Shown: in pieces, positions 25,691-33,480 of the stretch
Position numbering within the stretch: the stretch's first letter is position 1
Layout: each line of letters starts with the position of its first letter
From: Kordia sp. TARA_039_SRF
GTDB taxonomy: Bacteria > Bacteroidota > Bacteroidia > Flavobacteriales > Flavobacteriaceae
Length of the DNA stretch: 64,000 nt
Assembly: GCA_006383075.2 (NCBI GenBank)
Contig: SMNH02000005.1
Span: 217,996-281,995, forward strand
Direction: 5' to 3'
Notes under the pieces: generated by a model
The model's database searches: none
Seen by the model: the letters and a program-made list of their open reading frames with translations, nothing else
Told to the model about the DNA's origin: nothing
Program-made: the position numbers and the translations under genes

Positions 25691-26773
25691 ATGATTCCAA
25701 GCTTTCAAAATATTCATCTAAAGTTCCGATTGGATGGCGATTATTTCAATAGAGAAGAACTTAAAGAAGTGGCGTACAGCTTTGTAAAAGAAGGCAAACT
25801 ACATGAACAAATTATGGGCGATTTCCTCATAGATTGGCTCAACGATAAGGAATATATCGACGTTTTGACTTCAGGTTCTACAGGAAAACCGAAATCCATT
25901 CGATTGTCGAAACAAGCAATGGTACATTCTTCATTAGCAACGGGCGATTTCTTCGGAATTCACCCAGGAGATTCGGCACTGCAATGTTTGCCATCAAATT
26001 TTATCGCTGGAAAAATGATGCTTGTACGCGCGATGATTTTAGGACTTGAACTCGATTTGGTAGCGCCGACATCGAATCCGTTGGAAAAAATCGAAAAACA
26101 ATACGATTTCTGTGCGATGGTGCCATTACAAGTTGAAAACTCATTGGAACATTTACACAACATCAAAACATTAATCGTTGGCGGCGCGCCAGCATCCAAG
26201 AATTTAATAGCGAGTTTACAAGGACTTTCTGCCAAAATTTTTGCAACGTATGGCATGACAGAAACCATTACACATATAGCAGCAAAACCGTTGAATCATC
26301 TGCCGAAAGGCTCAAACGCGAATTATAAAACCTTACCAAATATCAGTGTTTCCATTGACAACCGAAATTGTTTGGTCATTGACGCGCCAAGAATTGCAGA
26401 TGAAAAAATCGTAACGAATGATGTTGTGGACATCATTTCTGAAACGGAATTCAATTGGCTCGGACGATTTGACAACGTGATTAACAGTGGCGGCGTAAAA
26501 CTCCATCCTGAGCAAATAGAAGAGAAGCTTCATTCGTTGATACATCATCGTTTTTTTGTCACTGCTGTAGATGATGAAAAACTAGGAAAAAAGCTGATTC
26601 TTTTAGTTGAAGATGCAACTCAAAACTTAGATACAACACAGTTATTGAAAATCATTCAAGAATCCAAAAAACTCACGAAGTTTGAAATCCCGAAAGCAAT
26701 TTATACTGTAGAAAAATTTCAAGAAACCAACACAGGAAAGGTCCAAAGAACAAAGACGTTACAAACGTTATAA
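25691..26773 (+). CDS. menE: o-succinylbenzoate-CoA ligase
   Basis: This AMP-forming acyl-CoA ligase activates o-succinylbenzoate for MenB. I use the ATG at 25691 (360 residues); the frame upstream begins with TTG and is not needed. Motifs are the P-loop TSGSTGKPKSIRLSK (about residue 60), GMTETITH (about 188), GRFDNVINSGGVKLHPEQIE (about 257) and the adenylate lysine in TNTGKVQRTKTL (about 348). It is shorter than Gram-positive MenE, as usual in Bacteroidota. It is divergent from the transglutaminase pair. Confidence 0.93.
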   Translation: MIPSFQNIHLKFRLDGDYFNREELKEVAYSFVKEGKLHEQIMGDFLIDWLNDKEYIDVLTSGSTGKPKSIRLSKQAMVHSSLATGDFFGIHPGDSALQCLPSNFIAGKMMLVRAMILGLELDLVAPTSNPLEKIEKQYDFCAMVPLQVENSLEHLHNIKTLIVGGAPASKNLIASLQGLSAKIFATYGMTETITHIAAKPLNHLPKGSNANYKTLPNISVSIDNRNCLVIDAPRIADEKIVTNDVVDIISETEFNWLGRFDNVINSGGVKLHPEQIEEKLHSLIHHRFFVTAVDDEKLGKKLILLVEDATQNLDTTQLLKIIQESKKLTKFEIPKAIYTVEKFQETNTGKVQRTKTLQTL

Positions 26774-26935
26774 TTTTGTCCTTCGTTTTTTGTGTTTCGC
26801 CGGTTCGCTTTGTTGTGTGTTGTGAGTTATCCGCTAACAAATAACAAATAACGAAATTTAAAATGTAAAATAAAAAACCGCAAAATTTAAAATTAAAAAG
26901 TATTTTCAACCAGCAACCAGCAACCAAACTCACCC
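26774..26935. repeat. Converging 7-bp-period tracts between menE and the VWA gene
   Basis: Leaving menE, the + strand is T/G-rich (TCCTTCG, TTTTTTG, TGTTTCG). From about 26836 it turns A/C-rich with clear heptads (AACAAAT, AACAAAT, AACGAAA, TTTAAAA, and later AACCAGC, AACCAGC, AACCAAA). The right half, reverse-complemented, matches the tract after menB in order and spacing. Confidence 0.75.
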
Positions 26936-27013
26936 AAAACGCCACTTCACTCATTCCCTGTTTTAAATTTCCTTCATCATACCTAGCTTCGTTAGAAACT
27001 TTTAAAACAATAC

Positions 27014-28951
27014 ATGATGAAAAAACTCGCAATACTATGTACATTTTTGATGGTAAGTCAATTATGGGCGCAAAAAATAGAAGTCAGTGGGCAAATTAAG
27101 GACGAATCTGGGCAACCGTTGCCAGCGGTTTCTGTTCTAATAAAAAATACTCAAAAAGGTGTTACTGCCGATTTTGAAGGGAAGTATAAAATTCAAACTG
27201 ATGTTGGTGCTATTTTAGTGTTTTCTTACGTCGGATTTGCTACGCAAGAAGTTGTAGTAACTCAAAAAGTCTTAAACATCACTTTAAAACAAGATGTAGA
27301 ATTGGAAGAAGTAGTTGTTGTAGCATATGGCGGCGCGAAAAATTCCACTAAAGTGTCTTCATCAGTGGCGACTGTTACTTCTGAAAGTACAGAAAAGGCT
27401 CCTGTTAATTCACTAAATCAAGTTTTGAGTGGTGCTGCTAATGGTGTTAAAGTAAATGGTTATAATGGGCAGGGAAAAACGATTGTAATTAGAGGAAGAA
27501 GTTCCATACAAGGTAATGTTGCATACCCTAATCAAAACTATCAAACGACCAACGAATCTTACAAAGAAATCAACGAAAATACATTTAAAAGAGCAGCGCT
27601 AACACCCTTGTCTACATTTTCAATTGACGTAGATAAAGCTTCGTATAGCAATGTGCGCAGAATGATTAACAACGGGATGGAAGTTCCTGCAGATGCAGTT
27701 AAAATTGAAGAAATGATTAATTATTTTGACTATCAATATGCGCAACCAAAAGACAAGCATCCGTTGGCAATTCATACCGAAGTTGGCACAACACCTTGGA
27801 ACAAAGAGACAAAATTGGTCAAAATTGCGTTACAGGGAAAAGAAATTCCTTTAGAGAAAATTCCACCATCCAATTTTACATTTTTAATAGATGTTTCTGG
27901 TTCGATGTCGTCACAAAATAAATTGCCATTGTTGAAATCAGCTTTCAAATTAATGGTTGAAAAAATGCGAAACGAAGACAAAGTCGCAATCGTAGTGTAT
28001 GCTGGTGCCGCGGGAATGGTATTAGAGCCAACTTCGGGCGATAATAAAGAAAAAATCTTAAAAGCGTTGAACAATTTACAAGCAGGTGGCTCTACGGCTG
28101 GTGGCGCTGGAATTGAATTGGCATATAAAATTGCTTCGGAAAACTTTATCAAAAATGGAAACAATCGTGTGATTTTGGCAACGGATGGCGATTTTAATGT
28201 AGGAAGAACAAGTCGAAACGATATGGAAACATTGATTGAAAACAAGCGTGAATCTGGCGTGTATTTGTCCGTTTTAGGTTTTGGAATGGGCAATTATAAA
28301 GACGATCGTTTGGAATTGTTGGCAGACAAAGGAAACGGAAATCACGCGTATATTGATACGATGCAGGAAGCCTATAAAATTTTCGGGAAAGAATTTGGCG
28401 GCACATTATACACGATTGCGAAAGATGTGAAATTGCAATTGGAGTTCAATCCAAATACAGTACAAGCGTATCGTTTGATTGGCTATGAAAATCGATTGTT
28501 AAATGATGAAGATTTTAAAGATGATACCAAAGATGCGGGCGAATTGGGCGCAGGACATACCGTAACCGCTTTGTATGAAGTGATTCCTGTTGGTGTGAAT
28601 TCTGACTATTTAAAAGATGTAGACGAATTAAAATACACAAATACAAATAAAACTAAAAAGAAGTATTCAACAGAACTATTGACGGTGAAAATCCGCTACA
28701 AAAAGCCAAATAAAAGCAAAAGTATTCAGTTAAAAGCAGTTGTTGATAATAAAGTGTCTAAGACAAATTCTGAAGATTTCAACTTTACGGCAGCAGTGGC
28801 TTTGTTCGGAATGCAATTGCGAAACTCCGAATTTCACAACAATTCCAAACTGGAAGATGTCGTTGCTTTGGCAGAATCGGGCAGAGGTGAAGACAAAAAT
28901 GGTTACAGAGCAGAATTTATTCGCTTGGTAAAATCGACTTCTACTAAATAA
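27014..28951 (+). CDS. CarboxypepD_reg / plug-like / VWA (YfbK-type) exported fusion protein
   Basis: This is a 645-residue exported protein with signal MMKKLAILCTFLMVSQLWAQ. Residues 22-95 form a carboxypeptidase-regulatory-like beta-sandwich (SGQIKDESGQPLPAVSVLIK ... DFEGKYKIQT). About 96-170 resembles the start of a TonB receptor plug (LEEVVVVAYGGAKNSTKVSS; LNQVLSGAANGVKVNG; IVIRGRSSI) that breaks off before any barrel. Next come a YfbK-type N-terminal domain (PLSTFSIDVDKASYSNVRRM) and a VWA domain with MIDAS DVSGSMSS (about Asp293) and ATDGDFNVG, and the C terminus is DUF3520-like. The function is unknown; metal-dependent protein binding at the envelope is likely. Confidence 0.88.
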   Translation: MMKKLAILCTFLMVSQLWAQKIEVSGQIKDESGQPLPAVSVLIKNTQKGVTADFEGKYKIQTDVGAILVFSYVGFATQEVVVTQKVLNITLKQDVELEEVVVVAYGGAKNSTKVSSSVATVTSESTEKAPVNSLNQVLSGAANGVKVNGYNGQGKTIVIRGRSSIQGNVAYPNQNYQTTNESYKEINENTFKRAALTPLSTFSIDVDKASYSNVRRMINNGMEVPADAVKIEEMINYFDYQYAQPKDKHPLAIHTEVGTTPWNKETKLVKIALQGKEIPLEKIPPSNFTFLIDVSGSMSSQNKLPLLKSAFKLMVEKMRNEDKVAIVVYAGAAGMVLEPTSGDNKEKILKALNNLQAGGSTAGGAGIELAYKIASENFIKNGNNRVILATDGDFNVGRTSRNDMETLIENKRESGVYLSVLGFGMGNYKDDRLELLADKGNGNHAYIDTMQEAYKIFGKEFGGTLYTIAKDVKLQLEFNPNTVQAYRLIGYENRLLNDEDFKDDTKDAGELGAGHTVTALYEVIPVGVNSDYLKDVDELKYTNTNKTKKKYSTELLTVKIRYKKPNKSKSIQLKAVVDNKVSKTNSEDFNFTAAVALFGMQLRNSEFHNNSKLEDVVALAESGRGEDKNGYRAEFIRLVKSTSTK

Positions 28952-29067
28952 GTGCGCGACTTTACTCACTAAAATGATACGTTTACTCAATCTAAGTTTT
29001 AAAAAGCAAGAGTTGTACGTACTTTTAAAATAGAATTAACGAAAGGTTGGTTGTTTAGTTGTTTATG

Positions 29068-29105
29068 AAAAACCTAGTAAAATTCTGATTTATTAGGTTT
29101 TTCTT
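29068..29105 (+). terminator. Terminator of the VWA gene
   Basis: The arms at 29068-29081 and 29089-29102 pair over 14 bp with one G-U pair and end in a T-rich tract. Confidence 0.8.
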
Positions 29106-29149
29106 TTTCTGTTAAAAAAATCATAAAAATTAAAGAGAATGGCATAGAG

Positions 29150-29268
29150 TTTGTGACTTTGTAAAAAGCGAATCTTTGCTTTCGGAAAGAAATAAAGATT
29201 AGGTTATTTTAGGTTTTTTAGGGAGAAAAGGTCTGGTAATTAGTTTACTAGGCCTTTTCTTATTTTTG
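29150..29268 (+). ncRNA. Candidate small RNA unit (promoter plus terminator)
   Basis: TTTG at 29150-29153 and AATCTTTG at 29171-29178 are spaced 17 bp apart, close to the Bacteroidota TTTG/TANNTTTG promoter. About 50 bp further on, arms 29225-29239 and 29245-29259 form a 15-bp stem with two G-U pairs, followed by T-rich sequence. A second hairpin (AATCTTT / AAAGATT) overlaps the start. No frame of useful length lies between. A transcript of about 85 nt is possible; the call is speculative. Confidence 0.3.
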
Positions 29269-29525
29269 GATAGTTGTGAGATGTTAGTATTGAGAATTGA
29301 GAAGTTTCTTAATGAATTTTGCCTTTTTTGAGATTGTTTTGCAATCAAAAATCATTTGAAGAAGCTTTTTTGAAATGTTGCATGTTGAATTTTGAATTGA
29401 GAAATTCCAAAGAAACATCAAAAAACAACACTTCGACAGTCTCAGTATAAAAGCGAAGCGACCTAACACCTGCCACATTGAGCTTAGTCGAAATGTAACA
29501 CCCAAAAAGGCACAGCCGTTTCAAA

Positions 29526-31154
29526 TCATACCTGAATCACTCCCAAATTGAAAGGTTTCTCAATCGGCGCTTGATTTGCCGCTTCAATTCCCATTGAAAT
29601 CCAAGTACGTGTGTCTAACGGATTGATAATCGCATCTGTCCACAAACGTGCTGCCGCGTAATACGGAGAAATTTGCTTGTCATAACGCGATTTGATTTTA
29701 TTGAATAACTCGTCTTCTTTCTCTTTTGTGATTTTTTCTCCCTGTTTTTTCAAGGAAGCGGTTTCTATCTGTAACAACACTTTTGCTGCCGAATTTCCGC
29801 TCATTACGGCTAATTCTGCACTTGGCCATGCTGCAATCAATCGTGGATCGTATGCTTTTCCACACATGGCATAATTTCCTGCTCCATAGGAATTTCCAAC
29901 AACAATCGTAAACTTCGGAACCACACTATTGCTCACTGCATTTACCATTTTGGCACCATCTTTAATAATACCGCCGTGTTCTGATTTGCTTCCAACCATA
30001 AAGCCTGTCACATCTTGTAAAAACACCAACGGAATCTTCTTTTGATTGCAATTGGCGATAAATCGTGTTGCTTTATCTGCGGAGTCTGAATAAATCACAC
30101 CTCCAAACTGCATTTCGCCTTTTTTGCTCTTCACCAACTTGCGTTGATTCGCCACAATACCAACGGCCCAACCATCAATTCGCGCGTATGCGGTAATAAT
30201 ACTTTGTCCGTAGCCTTCTTTATATTCGTCAAACTCAGAATTGTCTACTAAACGTTTAATGATTTCTTTCATATCGTACTGCTCGTGACGCGCTTTTGGC
30301 AGAATTCCAAAAATTTCCTCAGGATTTTCCTTAGGTTTTGCCGCTTCTACGCGATTAAAACCAGTAGGCGTATAATCGCCAATCTTGCTAACAATATTCT
30401 GAATTGTGGTTAACGCATCTTTATCATCTTTCGATTTGTAATCGGTCACACCAGAAATTTCACAGTGTGTTGTAGCGCCACCAAGTGTTTCGTTATCAAT
30501 ACTTTCGCCAATGGCAGCTTTCACCAGATAACTTCCCGCCAAGAAAATACTTCCAGTTTTGTCAACAATCAAGGCTTCGTCACTCATAATCGGTAAATAC
30601 GCGCCACCAGCGACACAACTTCCCATAACAGCAGCAATTTGAGTAATTCCCATGCTGCTCATCACGGCATTATTTCTAAAAATGCGTCCGAAATGTTCCT
30701 TATCGGGAAAAATCTCATCTTGCATTGGCAAATACACACCAGCACTATCAACCAAATAAATAATTGGCAATCTATTTTCAATAGAAATTTCCTGCGCACG
30801 CAGATTCTTTTTTGCGGTGATTGGAAACCAAGCGCCCGCTTTCACTGTAGCATCATTTGCGACAACAATGCATTGTTTTCCTTTAATATAGCCAATCTTT
30901 ACAACCACGCCACCTGAGGGGCAGCCGCCGTGTTCCTCGTACATATCTTCTCCAACAAACGCTCCAATTTCTATAGCAGGTTTCTTGTCATCAAGTAAAA
31001 AGTCGATACGCTCGCGCGCGGTCATTTTGCCTTTACTATGATGTTTATCAATACGTTTTTGTCCCCCACCTAAGGCAACTTTGGCAAGGCGTTGACGTAA
31101 TTCAGATGCTAAAAGTTTGTTGTGATCTTCGTTCTTATTGAAGTTGATGTCCAT
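29526..31154 (-). CDS. Acyl-CoA carboxylase beta (carboxyltransferase) subunit
   Basis: This is a 542-residue carboxyltransferase subunit of a biotin-dependent acyl-CoA carboxylase. The two crotonase-fold halves are visible: GGGQKRIDKHHSKGKMTARE (about 28-47) with LVDSAGVYLPMQDEIFPD, and later FLQDVTGFMVGSKSEHGGII (about 375). The GGCPSGGV motif and SAGVYLPMQ favour the methylcrotonyl-CoA group over the propionyl-CoA group, so a role in leucine breakdown is plausible. The biotin carboxylase partner is not in the window. It is transcribed alone. Confidence 0.88.
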   Translation of the reverse strand: MDINFNKNEDHNKLLASELRQRLAKVALGGGQKRIDKHHSKGKMTARERIDFLLDDKKPAIEIGAFVGEDMYEEHGGCPSGGVVVKIGYIKGKQCIVVANDATVKAGAWFPITAKKNLRAQEISIENRLPIIYLVDSAGVYLPMQDEIFPDKEHFGRIFRNNAVMSSMGITQIAAVMGSCVAGGAYLPIMSDEALIVDKTGSIFLAGSYLVKAAIGESIDNETLGGATTHCEISGVTDYKSKDDKDALTTIQNIVSKIGDYTPTGFNRVEAAKPKENPEEIFGILPKARHEQYDMKEIIKRLVDNSEFDEYKEGYGQSIITAYARIDGWAVGIVANQRKLVKSKKGEMQFGGVIYSDSADKATRFIANCNQKKIPLVFLQDVTGFMVGSKSEHGGIIKDGAKMVNAVSNSVVPKFTIVVGNSYGAGNYAMCGKAYDPRLIAAWPSAELAVMSGNSAAKVLLQIETASLKKQGEKITKEKEDELFNKIKSRYDKQISPYYAAARLWTDAIINPLDTRTWISMGIEAANQAPIEKPFNLGVIQV

Positions 31155-31320
31155 GGTTGTTTAATTTTCAGTTGCTAAAATACGAAACATAAATTGCTAT
31201 TAAAAGCGGTACACTTTGAAAGTTTTCTTAAAAAATCATTAAATAAATTACATGGAAATATATTCCTTGGAAAATAAAAATATTATACCTACATTTGTAA
31301 AGATTTTAAAACTAACGAAC

Positions 31321-31680
31321 ATGAAAACTCAAAAAATAATTTACTACATAGCTACAGGATTGTTCACTGCGCTAATGTTATTTTCAGCAGGAATGTACTT
31401 CTTTAAAAATGCTGATATCGTAAAAGGATTTACAAGTTTTGGATATCCTACCTATTTAATTTATCCTTTGGCTATCGTGAAACTTTTGGGATTGATAGTT
31501 ATTTGGCAAACCAAATTTAAAACTATCAAAGAATGGGCGTACGCGGGTTTCTTCTTTAATGTTGTCTTAGCATTTTTTGCACATTTTATGATTGGCGATG
31601 GAGAACAAGGAGCAGCACTCATCGGATTAATACTTTTACTAACATCTTATTATTTCGGCAAGAAAACAGGAAACATTTAG
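31321..31680 (+). CDS. DoxX-like membrane protein
   Basis: This small membrane protein of 119 residues from the ATG at 31321 (MKTQKIIYYIATGLFTALML) has four hydrophobic helices, including YLIYPLAIVKLLGLIVIWQT and AGFFFNVVLAFFAHFMIGDG. This matches the DoxX-like family of four-helix proteins linked to quinone or thiol redox chemistry. An upstream frame extension to 31252 lacks a sensible start context. It lies 75 bp before the FMN reductase gene and shares its direction, so it may belong to the redox group. Confidence 0.8.
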   Translation: MKTQKIIYYIATGLFTALMLFSAGMYFFKNADIVKGFTSFGYPTYLIYPLAIVKLLGLIVIWQTKFKTIKEWAYAGFFFNVVLAFFAHFMIGDGEQGAALIGLILLLTSYYFGKKTGNI

Positions 31681-31689
31681 TAAAGAATT

Positions 31690-31753
31690 TAAGAATCTAG
31701 TGTCAAGACTAATAAACAAATTAACAAATCAACGAATTAACAAAAAATAAAAT
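31690..31753 (+). repeat. A/C-rich heptad tract before the FMN reductase gene
   Basis: Successive 7-mers AATAAAC, AAATTAA, CAAATCA, ACGAATT, AACAAAA lead up to the start codon. The A/C-rich strand reads into the gene, that is, the GT-rich strand runs away from it. Confidence 0.55.
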
Positions 31754-31755
31754 AC

Positions 31756-32295
31756 ATGAAAACAATAGTAGCCTTTGCAGGAAGTGACAGTAAAACATCT
31801 ATTAACAAACAATTAGCAACGTACGCAGCGAGTCTAGTAGAAGATGTTGAAGTAAACATTTTAGATTTAAACGATTACGATTTACCTCTTTACGGAATCG
31901 ACAGAGAACAAGAAAACGGCATTCCTGAAGATGCGCACAAATTCTTAAAAACCATGCAAGCCGCTGATGGAATCGTATTATCATTAGCAGAACACAATGG
32001 AAGTTACACAACAGCATTTAAAAACTTATTTGATTGGATGTCACGCATCGATGCTAAATTATGGGGAGACATTCCTATGTTGTTAATGGCAACATCGCCA
32101 GGAGTTCGCGGTGGAGGAACGGTATTAGATATTGCTGTGGGAAGATTTCCATTTATGGGCGGAAATATTGTAGCTGCGTTTTCGCTTCCAAGTTTTAATG
32201 ACAATTTCAAATCGGGTAAAATTGTTGACGAAACATTACAAGAAAAACTTGATGAAGAAGTGAAAAAGTTACAAGAAGCCATTCATAAAGCTTAG
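31756..32295 (+). CDS. NADPH-dependent FMN reductase
   Basis: This is a 179-residue flavodoxin-fold oxidoreductase. The FMN phosphate loop is AGSDSKTSINKQLA near the N terminus, and the isoalloxazine-contact segment is LAEHNGSYTTAFKNLFDWMS (about residue 76). No signal peptide is present. Such enzymes reduce quinones, azo compounds or flavins with NAD(P)H in the cytoplasm. It is followed after 47 bp by the CDGSH gene and lies in a cluster with MarR and pirin genes, which suggests a quinone or electrophile response. Confidence 0.9.
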   Translation: MKTIVAFAGSDSKTSINKQLATYAASLVEDVEVNILDLNDYDLPLYGIDREQENGIPEDAHKFLKTMQAADGIVLSLAEHNGSYTTAFKNLFDWMSRIDAKLWGDIPMLLMATSPGVRGGGTVLDIAVGRFPFMGGNIVAAFSLPSFNDNFKSGKIVDETLQEKLDEEVKKLQEAIHKA

Positions 32296-32305
32296 GCGAA
32301 TTTTG

Positions 32306-32313
32306 TATCTTTA
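32306..32313 (+). promoter_or_regulatory. Putative -7 box before the CDGSH gene
   Basis: TATCTTTA (TANNTTTR) ends 29 bp before the start codon of the Fe-S protein gene. Confidence 0.35.
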
Positions 32314-32342
32314 AGAATCAGAAACCACTAAAAACAATCATC

Positions 32343-32771
32343 ATGGCAGAAAAAGAAATCATCAAAGAATACAGCAACGAAGATATTACAGTGGTTTGGA
32401 AGCCCAAAACATGCACACATTCCAAAAACTGTTGGAAAGGCTTATTACAAGTATTCAATCCGCAAAACAGACCTTGGATTAATATGGATGGCGCAAGTAC
32501 AGAACGTATTAAAAAACAAATAGCAGCTTGTCCTTCGGGCGCATTATCGTACCGAAGTAACAAAGAAGGCGACCAAGAAGCTTTGGCATTAGAAACCAAA
32601 GTAGAAGCCTTGGAAGATGGCCCGCTATTAGTCTATGGAACCTTAAACATCACAAACTCCGACGGAACTAAAGAAAAGCGAAATAAAACCACCGCTTTTT
32701 GCAGATGTGGTGCTTCTCAAAACAAACCTTTTTGCGACGGCGCACATACCGAAATCGGTTTTGAAGGATGA
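32343..32771 (+). CDS. Fer4_19 plus CDGSH iron-sulfur protein
   Basis: This 142-residue protein joins two iron-sulfur modules. The N-terminal YjdI/Fer4_19 domain has CTHSKNCWKGL (about residue 21) and AACPSGALSY (about 60). The C-terminal CDGSH-type domain has CRCGASQNKPFCDGAH (about residues 120-135), the 3-Cys-1-His ligand set of a 2Fe-2S cluster. It is probably a cytoplasmic redox or Fe-S stress protein. Directly after its stop a strong heptad tract begins. Confidence 0.92.
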   Translation: MAEKEIIKEYSNEDITVVWKPKTCTHSKNCWKGLLQVFNPQNRPWINMDGASTERIKKQIAACPSGALSYRSNKEGDQEALALETKVEALEDGPLLVYGTLNITNSDGTKEKRNKTTAFCRCGASQNKPFCDGAHTEIGFEG

Positions 32772-32974
32772 TAGTTGGGTTCTTGGTTTTGGGTGTTAGG
32801 TCTTAGGTCTTAGGTGTTGGAATTATAATTTAGGATTTTACAGTTAGTAAGAGAATCGTCAAAATGACGAATTTACAAAGAATCAAGAATCAAGAGCCAA
32901 GAGCCAAGACAAATTGGCAAACAACGAAAAACGAAAAACGAAAAACAAATAACGAAGAACAAAAAAAACAAACA
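32772..32974. repeat. 203-bp converging heptad tract
   Basis: The whole interval between the CDGSH stop and the MarR start reads in 7-mers. Left half: GTTGGGT, TCTTGGT, TTTGGGT, GTTAGGT, CTTAGGT, CTTAGGT. Right half: AGAATCA, AGAATCA, AGAGCCA, AGAGCCA, and then AAAACGA units up to the ATG. The strand switches from G/T-rich to A/C-rich near 32860. Confidence 0.9.
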
Positions 32975-33415
32975 ATGGGCGACATCGCGAAAGACATACA
33001 ATCATCATTTCCGTCAGAAAAAGTGAAAGCCTTTATAAATATCAAATACACGGCAAACTGGTTAAATAGCAAGGAAAACGAATTTTTCAAACCTTTTGGT
33101 ATTTCTCCACAACAATTCAACATACTCCGAATTTTAAAAGGAGCAGGCGAAGCCATCAAAGTGCAGCAAATCAAAGACCGCATGATTGAAAGAGCGCCGA
33201 ATGCCACAAGACTTATGGATAAACTATGCGCCAAAGATTTAATAGAACGCATTCCTTGTCCTACCGATAGGCGAGTAGTTCATATCGCAATTACAGATGC
33301 TGGACAAAATCTACTATCAACCATCGCGGAAAGCATGCCAAAAAATGACTGGTTAGGAAAACTTACGGAAGAAGAAGCTTCACAACTAAGCAATCTTTTG
33401 GATAAAGTCCGCTAA
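32975..33415 (+). CDS. MarR family transcriptional regulator
   Basis: This 147-residue winged-helix regulator (MGDIAKDIQSSFPSEKVKAF) is started at the ATG at 32975, since the upstream frame only translates the heptad tract. The recognition helix region is APNATRLMDKLCAKDLIERI and the wing is CPTDRRVVHIAITDAG. MarR proteins sense phenols, quinones or oxidants. It lies 66 bp before two pirin genes and after redox genes, so it probably controls this group. I could not identify its operator. Confidence 0.9.
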   Translation: MGDIAKDIQSSFPSEKVKAFINIKYTANWLNSKENEFFKPFGISPQQFNILRILKGAGEAIKVQQIKDRMIERAPNATRLMDKLCAKDLIERIPCPTDRRVVHIAITDAGQNLLSTIAESMPKNDWLGKLTEEEASQLSNLLDKVR

Positions 33416-33480
33416 AAAAAAAAAAAATTAATCAAATATTTTCCATGGGGAATAAATAAAAAGAAAGGAAATTAGAAATC

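Larger units (their letters stand above)
28952..29525. other. Convergent intergenic region with two hairpins and REP sequences
   Basis: These 574 bp between the VWA gene (+) and the carboxylase gene (-) contain a terminator (29068-29102), a possible small transcription unit (29150-29268), an AT-rich stretch with repeated GAATTGAGAA, and at 29420-29510 REP-like sequences (CACTTCGACAGTCTCAG; CACATTGAGCTTAGTCGAA) plus an AAGCGAAGCGACCTAACACC unit. No coding frame is supported. Confidence 0.65.

Noticed and set aside
32864..32974. Longer start for the MarR gene
   Set aside because: The extra 37 residues only translate the heptad tract (Lys/Asn/Gln-rich); the normal MarR length begins at 32975.
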